Part shown: positions 53,926 through 62,000 of the stretch, in pieces
How the letters are laid out: each line of letters begins with the position of its first letter
How positions within the stretch are numbered: the stretch's first letter is position 1
Source: Zygnema cylindricum
Lineage: Eukaryota > Streptophyta > Zygnematophyceae > Zygnematales > Zygnemataceae
DNA length: 62,000 nucleotides
NCBI GenBank assembly: GCA_037447655.1
Contig: JBBHKE010000440.1
Span: 1-62,000 of the forward strand
Direction of reading: 5' to 3'
Translations under genes and position numbers: made by a program
The notes under the pieces: model-generated
Databases searched by the model: none
What the model saw: the letters and a program-made list of their open reading frames with translations, nothing else
What the model was told of the DNA's origin: nothing

Positions 53926-56418
53926 CCCCGAAAGAAAAAAAGATCATCCCCCGTTCAAGAAATCTCCCTCCTTTTAACCCTTCTCTCCCCTCACTCTCCC
54001 TCTCCCCCTCACAACACCCCACTCTCGATCCCTTTGTCTGCAACCTTTGAATCCCTTTCACTCCTCTCAGACTTTCTGGTCTCTTTACCCTCTGTCCCTC
54101 TCTCGCTCTCCCACTCCCTCTCCCTCTCCTTCCATCTTCCATATGTTTTATTCCCTCGCGTCTCTCTCTCCCCCACTAGCTCTCCAATTATTGTCATGGT
54201 ATTCTCTTTACATTCTCCGTCTCACCTTTCTCTTACACCCATCAGCACTTTACCACTTATCTCTCTTTCCCATTTTTCTCTATTTCTCCTCTTACCTCCA
54301 CACCCTCTCTCCTATTTTCAACAAAAGACGCTCTCTACTCTCCGTCCTTCATTCTTCCCTCCAGAGACCCCAATAGCCTCTCCCTCTCCCTCTCCTTCTC
54401 CCACTCCCTCCCTCTCTCTCTCTCCCACTCCCTCTCCCCCTCCCTCTCCCTCTCCCTCTCTCTCTCTCGCTTCCCCCATTCCACCTCTTGTCACTCATTC
54501 TACCCCACCTTTTCGCTCTCACCACCTACCACTTTCGTCTCTGTCTACCTCCTACTTTCACTTCCCTCCCTCCCTTTCCTCCGTCTTTACCTCTGTTTTG
54601 TTTTATTCTCCAGCATCTCCCTCTCTCCTCCCTCCCTCTTTCCCGCGTCATCCCTCTCTCTCTCCCTCCTCCCCCCTATTTCTCTCGCCTCCCTCCCTCT
54701 CTCCCTCGTCCTCCCTCCCTCTCCCTCGTCCTTCCTCCCTCTCTCGTCCTCCCTCCCTCTCTCGTCCTCCCACCCTCTCTCCTTCCCTCCCTCTCTCTCC
54801 TCCCTCCCTCTCTCCCTCGTCCTCCCTCTACGTCTACCCCACATTCCTCATCATCACCATCTCCAATTTTTCCAACCTTCCTCCACCCTTCCCTTCCTCC
54901 TCCCTTCGCCTCCTCCTCCCCACCACCCTCCTCCCTTCCGATCCTCCTCCTTTTCCCCCCTCCTCCCCCTCCTCCTCCCTTTCCCCCATCCTCCACCTTC
55001 CACTCCGCCCCCTCCCCTTCTCCAACTCCCTAACCTGTCTCTATCTCTTCACCTTTCCCATTCCATTTTTCCCTTATACACCATTCCCACCTATTCCTAC
55101 CCTCTCTCCCCCTCTCCTCCCACCTTTGATCCCTTTACCCCTTTATCCCTCCCCATACTCTCCCCCACTTCCAACTCCTGTCGTTCTTCCTTCCACTCCC
55201 TCTCTCACCCCACACCCCATAGCCTCCCTCCCCCTCCAACCCAAACTTCCCCACCTTTCCCCTCTCCCCCCTCCTCCTTAACCTCCTTTCCTTCCTCTCC
55301 CTCCCCCCTTTTCTTCCCAACTCCCTATTACCTTAATCCGCTTACTCCGTCCCTCCCTCCTCCCCACTCCCTCCTTCCCTCTCTTCACTCTTAACTGTCC
55401 TCCCCTCTCTCCCTCGCTTTCCCGTCCCCTCGGCTTTTACCCTCCTCAAAGTTCCTCTCTCCCTCTCACCCTTACTCCAGCCCTTCCCCTCCCTTCCCTC
55501 TCTCTCAACCACCCACAAACCCCTCCCTTCTTCTCTTCTCTCCACCCCTCTCTTCAATCTCTCACTTCTTCTTCTAATCTTCTCCCTTCTCCAACTACCC
55601 CCCCTTCCCTTCTTACCTCTCCTCCACCTCCTCCCACTCCTTTCCCCTCTTTCCTTCCTTTCCCTTTCAAAGACTTCCTTCTCCATTCTCACCCCTCCTC
55701 CAGCCTCTTCTTCGACGTTCCTCATTCTCCCTCCCATTACTCCCCCTCCATCCTCCCTCTCCCTCCATACCCTTCCCCTTCCCCTCTTTCCGCTCCTCCC
55801 CTTCCTTCTCATTTACCACTCTCCACCTTTATTCCCCCTCTTTCCCCTCTTCCCGCTCCTCGCCCTCCTTCCCTTTCTCCCATTCTTCCCTTCCCCCCCT
55901 CCTTCCCCACTTCCCCTTCCCCTCTTCCCCCTCCTCCTCTTCCCCCCTCCTTCCCCTTTCCACCCTTACCTCCCCCTCGACTCCTCTCTCTCTATCCTTC
56001 CCCTTTCTCTCCCTCCCCCCTCTTCCCCCTCTTTCCCCTCATCCTCACACTCCTTCCCCTCCTTCCCCTCCTTCCCCTCCTTCCCCTCCTTCCCCTCCTT
56101 CCCCTTTCCCACTCACCCTCTTCCTCCTCTCTTTCCTCTCCATTCTCCCCCTCTTCCCACTCCTCCACTCCTTTCCCCTACCTTCCCCTCTTCCCCCTCC
56201 CCCTCCCCACTCCTCGCCCTCTTCCCCCTCTTGAGCCTTTTTCCCTTCGTCCCCTCCCTCTCCCCCTCTTCCCCGCCTCCCCTTTCCCTTTTCCCTCCCC
56301 TTCCGCCTCCTTCCTCCCTTCCCCTCCCTTCTCTCTTCCCCCTTCTGCCCCCCCTCCACCTCCCCTCCCTTCCCCTCTCCCCCCACGACTCCTCTCCCCC
56401 TCTCATTCCCCCCACCCC
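53820..56418 (+). repeat. 2.6-kb pyrimidine tract
   Basis: Almost entirely C and T on +, made of irregular CCCTCTCC, TCCCTC and CTTCCC units, running into the assembly gap. Frames across it (Ser/Pro/Leu on +, Gly/Glu/Arg on -) are products of composition, not genes. Confidence 0.95.
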
Positions 56419-56768
56419 NNNNNNNNNNNNNNNNNNNNNNNNNNNNNNNNNNNNNNNNNNNNNNNNNNNNNNNNNNNNNNNNNNNNNNNNNNNNNNNNNN
56501 NNNNNNNNNNNNNNNNNNNNNNNNNNNNNNNNNNNNNNNNNNNNNNNNNNNNNNNNNNNNNNNNNNNNNNNNNNNNNNNNNNNNNNNNNNNNNNNNNNNN
56601 NNNNNNNNNNNNNNNNNNNNNNNNNNNNNNNNNNNNNNNNNNNNNNNNNNNNNNNNNNNNNNNNNNNNNNNNNNNNNNNNNNNNNNNNNNNNNNNNNNNN
56701 NNNNNNNNNNNNNNNNNNNNNNNNNNNNNNNNNNNNNNNNNNNNNNNNNNNNNNNNNNNNNNNNNNNN
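56419..56768. other. Assembly gap (350 N)
   Basis: 350 N between a pyrimidine-only tract and an A-rich then GA-rich stretch. Confidence 0.98.
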
Positions 56769-56921
56769 AAAAAAACAAAAAAAAAAAAAAAAAAAAAAAA
56801 ATACAGATAAAGGGTGAAAATGAAGAAAAGAAAAAACAGAAAGCCAAGCGCAAAAAACAAAAGCAAGAAAAAGAGAGAGAGAGAGAGGGAGAAAAAAGAA
56901 ACCCTAAAACCGTTTTTTCCA

Positions 56922-57019
56922 GAAAGAAAAATGAAACTTTGTCCTCAGGCTACAGTGCAGTCGTCGGGACAGGAAACGACTTTTGCGAACCTTCCTAGAT
57001 GTCGCTTTCAAAGACAAAA
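56922..57019 (+). CDS. Candidate exon, unknown
   Basis: Between acceptor CCGTTTTTTCCAG and donor CAAAAG|GTACGA there is an open frame with an ATG near its start (MKLCPQATVQSSGQETTF ... RCRFQRQK). No partner exon was found. Splice-site quality is the only support. Confidence 0.25.
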
Positions 57020-57739
57020 GGTACGAATCTATTAATGTACGGACGACTGGTGTTACACGTGCGATCGAATCTAGGAGCTGTAGAACAGAAGTACGGTAGT
57101 ACTGTTCAGTATAGTAACAACATATAACGCTACAAGTACTGTAGCAGTGTTCACGTATTCCGCCACTTAAAATTTTCACCGTGCACACATTGATAATTAG
57201 AAGGTTGTGATTAAATGGTGCATTTGCCGTACTCGACGTAAGAAAATCCTCCTACCGTCACTTATATCGGTTATCCGTTACCGATATACAAAATTTATTG
57301 GCGATACTTGCCGACAACGATATACCAGTTCTCAGATTTTTCGCGATACAATAATTAACGACACAATCGCTAATAGTGTTGATGACACTAGCTCGGGGCC
57401 CCTAAATTTTGACCCTTAAACCTAAAATAGATTTGATAATTTTATTTTTTTCTATAAGCTAATTTAGGCAATGTTAAATTAGATTCAATGACACTGAATA
57501 TGGGCGGTTTTAAAACATTTTGTCCTAAATGTGTCATTTTGTACTAAATTTGCCCGTTATTCTGCAAAAGGACAGAAAAGTGTCACATAACGGCGTCAAC
57601 ACTGTAAAGTGAGTGGCGGCGACATGTGAAAAGACACTCATATTTGATTCCTTAAAAGAGACGAGAAAATATTGAGCGAACCTATTCTCATGTGTTCAAA
57701 CGTCGTATTTGTGAACACACGATATACGTATGGTCTCAA
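57020..57739. other. Intergenic, nothing recognised
   Basis: AT-rich. TATCG-rich segments (57255-57375) recall the hAT-like element but have no matched ends. Confidence 0.35.
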
Positions 57740-58199
57740 CCATAGTTCAAAAGTAGGTGAAAGTACGCCCATACAATATGCCTATTGTACACAAAACATA
57801 CAATATGACCTTAAGACCCATATTGTATTGGTCACAAAATGAAAAAAAAATAGTAACAGGGTCGAGTTGCACATCGATCAATAGAGAATTAAACGTCATG
57901 TCTAAATTTTGAAAGACATTCAGACAAAAAAATAATTTTCTGCGAGTTTTGAGGTATTTTTTATTTAAACCGTCAGATTTGGACGATCGGACGGTCGCTG
58001 ATCAAAGTAGCGATCTAAGAAGATCACATGAAAAGCCTATAACACAACTTACGATAAAACTATTGTCAGATTTGGACGATCGGACGGTCACTGATCAAAG
58101 TAGCGACTTAAGAAGATCACATGAAAAGCCCATAACACGACTTACGATAAAGGCGCCGACAAAAGGCCTACAATAGAAACGCCTACTTTTGAACTATGG
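57740..58199. mobile_element. MITE with 6-bp duplication
   Basis: Inverted ends CCATAGTTCAAAAGTAGG / CCTACTTTTGAACTATGG with TCTCAA directly repeated outside (57734-57739, 58200-58205). 460 bp with no transposase. The middle has an ~83-bp tandem duplication starting GTCAGATTTGGACGATCGGA (about 57971-58150). A left-end fragment of the same family is at 7699. Confidence 0.8.
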
Positions 58200-58318
58200 T
58201 CTCAACACAAATTTTAAAAGCAAAAGCTAGACGCCTACCGTACTTCAAAAGGTACACAAAGGCATACGACACATAAACCTTACTAAGGGTAACGTTCCAT
58301 CAGCAAAAAAGTGAGGTA

Positions 58319-59054
58319 CACCGCGAATCGTAATTAGAGTAAAAAAATAATTAGAGTAAAAATAAAAAATAAGAGTTATTAACTCTATTTTTTAGGGAAT
58401 CAACCCTTTTCAAAAAATATTTTACTCTAATTTATCAATAACTCTAATTTGGGTGTAAATTTGGGCGCTAAATATATCTACTGTAAATTAGGTACACATA
58501 CAAAATCTGACAAAACCTACAGTTTTACGTCATTATGACGTTTGCATTACGTGGTGTAAGATTTCCGAAAAATCCGAGATTCGGCATGTCCCACACTTGG
58601 GTAAATTGAGCCGGCCTGTGTTCGAACTTGGGACCTTTCACTTCAGCTGCGAACGCACTACCACTGTGCCACCAGCTCGATGTAGAGACTAGCGGGTTCG
58701 TACCCATTTATTACGGGCGGTTCGAGTATGGATATTCCATATTCTACCCCGTATTCGACTGGCTTCACGTGCCAATCCAACACGTGGTTTGTTAAAACGC
58801 AGTTATATGATAACAGCCTTTATGAAATCATTATTTGTACTTTTTTACTAAATAGAGTACATTCTGCCCGGTCAACGTCGAGCGTACGCAACACTATTTA
58901 AAATGACACTGTATTAGAGTTATTAACTCTCATTCAAAAAGTACCTTAAACAATGTATATAATAATTTAGAATAATATACTCTATTTACGATGATAGATT
59001 CAAAATTTGAGGTGATAGAATTAGGGTGCATAACTCTAATTACGATTTGCGGTG
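58319..59054. mobile_element. TA-flanked inverted-repeat element with nested SINE
   Basis: Ends CACCGCGAATCGTAATTAG and the complement of CACCGCAAATCGTAATTAG, each next to TA (58317-58318, 59055-59056). TA duplications fit Tc1/mariner-type MITEs. The SINE at 58557-58723 lies inside. Confidence 0.65.
58557..58723 (-). mobile_element. tRNA-derived SINE, copy 2
   Basis: On -, 58678-58607 matches the cloverleaf of copy 1 (GAGCTGGTGGCACAGTGG, then GGTCCCAAGTTCGAAC) with one base lost in the D loop and a weaker T stem. Shared head (GGGTACGAACCCGCTAG type) and tail (GGGACATGCCGAATCTCGGA) define the family. Confidence 0.75.
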
Positions 59055-59104
59055 TAGTTTACAAAAATCCGCGACTATCTATACCAAACTACTGCTTATT
59101 TTTA

Positions 59105-59212
59105 TTTTATAAGAAAAACAACATTACAAAGAATCTTGCCAATACTCTCCGAAGGTCTGGGAGGTAATACTGACCGTCGGATGTTCATCCGCGAGGTGTT
59201 CGCTTCATTTTT
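59105..59212. repeat. Dispersed repeat, copy 2
   Basis: Same orientation match to 9417-9521, without the palindrome. Confidence 0.6.
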
Positions 59213-59218
59213 CTCGTA

Positions 59219-59425
59219 CACCGCGAATCGCTATTAGCGTTAACAAATATTTAGTGTTAAAGGACAATTAGTGTGACTAACGCTAATTGTGAATTTGGAG
59301 ATTTTCAAGGAAATCAGTCACTCTAATTTGTTTTTTATGGTTTTTTTAATCACTCTATTTAAGAATTTGGGTAAAAATTAAGGGACTCGAATTAGCGTTA
59401 TTAACCCTAATAGCGATTCTCGGTG
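59219..59425. mobile_element. Short inverted-repeat element related to 58319-59054
   Basis: Ends CACCGCGAATCGCTATTAG and the complement of CACCGAGAATCGCTATTAG, about 207 bp, with TA on the left. The same terminal motif as the 736-bp element shows one family. Confidence 0.6.
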
Positions 59426-60729
59426 TGGTACATAGGCGCGAAACAATAAATTACACGGCGAACCCGATACTTCCGCCTGTTCAAATGAAATAGCGGCAAA
59501 TATCGAAGTGCCCGATTCCACGATGCAATCCAACATCTTTTGCTTTCAAATTTCAAGAGTGAGCTTAAGATCCTTTTTACCAGTATCTTTAGCCACGTGG
59601 CACTTTTCCACATCCTCCATTACGCATGTGATGAGAGAGTCTGTGCCTAATTTATTTTGTTTTGTCCTTCTCTTTTTGCAGTTCGGGTCATGATTTCGTT
59701 TAAAGTATTATTTTATAAGCTTGCTCTAATAAAATGTAAATCATCAGACCTTAATTTTATATTTAAGGTCTATTGTTCTCCTATAGCGAAGTCCGTGAAC
59801 AAGGAGCAGAACGAACTAAGAAAAAGTAAGAAGAAAAAGGGGTAGGAAATGAGGCGATAAAAGGTGCTTTGGTGGGAGACACACTATGTAAGAGATACTT
59901 GAAAGCACGAATATTAGCTCTTAGATGCTAGTTTAAATAAATATAGGTTTCTTTTACATTCATTTAATTAGTTCGGTGCTTCCAATGAAATATTTGTCTT
60001 TTTGACAAAGATATTTCTGTCAGTGTTGAATATGAAAAACTTGTGGACGTAAACCCCAAGTCTGGCCAAAGGTGTACGTTTTGAGGAAATCTGAAAATTC
60101 AGTTCATTTGGTCTAGAATATAGTGGATGAAGCATTAACGGAGCTCCATTTTCTTAACCCATTCTTGTCGTGAATTCTTAAATATTGAAAACAAACATTA
60201 AGTCACTCTGAACCTCTATTTGGAGGCTGAAATTAATGGTGTTGTGTATCGGTAAGAAATTAATCGCAATAACACCGATACCAATAGTTATCGGTTATCG
60301 AACGGTGAGGGGTCCTGATATATCGCTCCGAGCCAACAAATTTCTTATCGCTGATAAGTGGAAAAAATATAGCACGCTATATAATAGTACTGTATAATGT
60401 GCTGTGTTGTATTATGTTTTTCATTGTATATAGCGTGGCATGCCACGTGTAACAATGTGTTCTGTATTCTGTGTAAACGGAATAATGGTGGCTCAGTACG
60501 ACGGAATAAACCGACGAATGTTTTCTGACGAATTTGGCTACTTACTTTTTTAGGCGTCCCATTGACAAGAATGGCGACAACCAAATATCGTAACAATATT
60601 TATTTTCGAAAACCAACAACAATAAGAAAATAATAACAAAGAGCTAAAATAGAAATGGCTAAAAGAAAAATGGCAAGAATAAAATAGTGTAGCGTGTTAG
60701 TTGGTGTTAATGATTTTAGCCCATGTGTT
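59426..60729. other. Intergenic, nothing recognised
   Basis: AT-rich. A degenerate segment at 60240-60350 with GTGTATCGG and TTATCGGTTATCG recalls hAT-like TATCG-rich sequence but lacks matched ends. Confidence 0.35.
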
Positions 60730-60842
60730 GAGCCTCTCTCCCCCGCTCTCTCCCTCCATCCCTTCTCCTCCTCTCCCTCTCTCCCTCCTTCTCTCCCTCC
60801 CTCCCTCTCTCCCTCCCTCCCTCCCTCTCTCCCTCTCTCCTC
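60730..60842 (+). repeat. CT-rich microsatellite
   Basis: CTCTCCCTCCCTCC array. A similar tract lies at a comparable distance from the first copy of the membrane-gene last exon (46635-46755). Confidence 0.9.
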
Positions 60843-61389
60843 CGCATCTACGTTTGCCAAAGATCTGTGCTAAAAATTTTAACAGCTTCAAAAAACATCA
60901 CTTCGCTGATTTTACATTTCAAAAGTTACAATTTCCAAAGAACTCGATAAAACATAATAACCTTTTCCTATCTCTCTAAAATTATTTGACATTTTGTAAG
61001 CTTTCCGATGTCAAATATGGTTCAGCATGAGAAATCAAAAGAAAGGTTCTCAACAAATACATTTTGACATTTTCATTCCTATATAATTGATAAGAAAAAC
61101 ATGAACGCGCACACTTTACATACGTGAAACAAAATGGCTACAAAAATAAAAAAAAACAAAAGTTGTATAGAAAGGTGTACAAAAACTTATATATTGTTCA
61201 TAACTATTTTCTCTACTTGAACTATTCTACTTTATTACAACGCCGATCTATATGAAATATAAAAATTTCTAATCATAACATAACATCTTTATACGAAAAC
61301 CTTTGTCAAACACTACAAAAATGGTCACTATGGAACCTTTTTAGAAAAAGTCTTTAGAAAATAAGATTGGTTTGACTTAGATGAAATGA

Positions 61390-61565
61390 TTATGGAATCA
61401 AATCTTTCGCCCATTCTCGATTAGAAGGAGCGTAGACGGCCGCTAGGACACTAGAAAGAAGAAATAAACGGACGTGAAAAGCAATGTGATGCTCTCCAAA
61501 TAAAAGAGTGACATCCCGAATTCGGTAAAAAATTGGTTTTGGGCCGAAATCTTTGTGTTGCGATG
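61390..61565 (-). pseudogene. Diverged copy of the membrane-gene last exon
   Basis: Open to TAA with the same signatures as 47560-47742: YRIRDVTLLFGEHH and LFLLSSVLAAVY, ending SNREWAKDLIP. It is shorter at the front, and a plausible acceptor GAGTTCAG at 61566 gives a different phase. Upstream exons are not visible in the remaining 430 bp, so it could be a partial duplicate or a gene continuing beyond the window. Confidence 0.5.
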
Positions 61566-61606
61566 CTGAACTCTTTTGTTTCTCTTTGCAGATCGCGTGG
61601 GATCAT

Positions 61607-61975
61607 TCAGATCGGTTGATGAGGACTGTCAGTTCTAAGGATACCTCGGATATCGGCGTTGTTGGCGGTCTTCTTTCTCTGTGCAACCTGACATTCTATC
61701 TTCTCCTCACTCTTTTGGTAAGTTTGTCCTAACGTGGACACAACTCTGCTCTCTGTAAAATTTCTTTTGGTTAGTTTGTGAAAATATGTTCCATCTTTGA
61801 TTTCTGTTGCATGATCTAGACCCTTGTTGCATTCATTGCCAATGTACTCGTTCTTGACTCCCATCTTTAGGTGCTCTGTAAACACAATGACTTGATGCTC
61901 CTCTTTATTGCCGTAGAGGATTGTATCTCTGTTGTCACTATGCCAACGATTTCTAACCCCGTCTATATCTCCTTG
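61607..61975 (-). CDS. Unrecognised open frame
   Basis: About 118 codons free of stops on - (RNRWHSDNRDTILYGNKEEH; ATG at 61885; NKGLDHATEIKDGTYFHKL). Hydrophilic, no membrane segment. Composition is more gene-like than the surroundings, but I recognise no family. It may be transposon-derived or an exon. Confidence 0.3.
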   Translation of the reverse strand, partial: QGDIDGVRNRWHSDNRDTILYGNKEEHQVIVFTEHLKMGVKNEYIGNECNKGLDHATEIKDGTYFHKLTKRNFTESRVVSTLGQTYQKSEEKIECQVAQRKKTANNADIRGILRTDSPHQPI

Positions 61976-62000
61976 TCAATTAGCAAATGCGGTCGCGGAG

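Noticed and set aside
53890-55281. A 463-codon open frame rich in Ser, Pro and Leu
   Set aside because: It is the translation of an almost pure CT tract; all frames there are open for compositional reasons.
54587-56866. Gly/Glu/Arg-rich frames on -, some spanning the N gap
   Set aside because: Same composition effect, and part of the frame is unknown sequence.
1-62000. CRISPR arrays, operons, prophage or giant-virus genes
   Set aside because: No direct-repeat/spacer pattern, no closely packed genes and no viral hallmark proteins were seen; the sequence is clearly eukaryotic repeat-rich DNA.

Overview
This window is eukaryotic nuclear DNA, AT-rich and dominated by transposable elements, with two assembly gaps (10 N at 45911-45920; 350 N at 56419-56768). 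The copia-type pol sequences read like those of green plants. The primer-binding sites match the anticodon arm of a plant-type initiator tRNA-Met as I remember it, and short TTTTTAGGG stretches also fit the green lineage. My best guess is a streptophyte, perhaps a charophyte alga with a large genome; this is inference and I cannot name a species.

Layout. 1-7.0 kb: a possible host gene on + (phase-compatible exons at 592-717, 4366-4590, 5632-5739 and 6840-7025) with an internally deleted copia element (819-3712) in its first intron. 7.0-9.98 kb: small repeats, including a clean hAT-like element (8046-9115, 8-bp target duplication) and a perfect 50-bp palindrome. 9.98-23.7 kb: a decayed Ty3/gypsy chromovirus on -, with an extra reading frame between chromodomain and 3' LTR. 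It is split by a structurally complete copia element (15730-22151, 5-bp duplication GTTTC). 23.7-27.8 kb: a TTA-flanked inverted-repeat element and the end of a different copia lineage on -. 27.8-45.9 kb: a head-to-tail chain of related copia LTRs and partial gag/pol segments on +.

45.9-62 kb differs. It holds a spliced multi-pass membrane-protein gene on - (at least six exons whose splice sites and phases fit, 47560-51414), a diverged copy of its last exon at 61390-61565, a 2.6-kb almost pure pyrimidine tract, three terminal-inverted-repeat elements and a tRNA-derived SINE.

The most unusual signal is in the copia family. Its LTR ends 20-23 nt after the gag start codon. The adjoining 15 nt are complementary to the anticodon stem-loop, not the 3' end, of initiator tRNA-Met. 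This is the half-tRNA priming geometry known from Drosophila copia, here embedded in the gag coding sequence. The same LTRs carry antisense tRNA-like modules in U3 and a recurring GGACTC/GAGTCC hairpin in the leader. All element coding regions seen here carry stops or frameshifts, so every copy looks defective. No CRISPR, rRNA, bacterial or viral gene set was seen.
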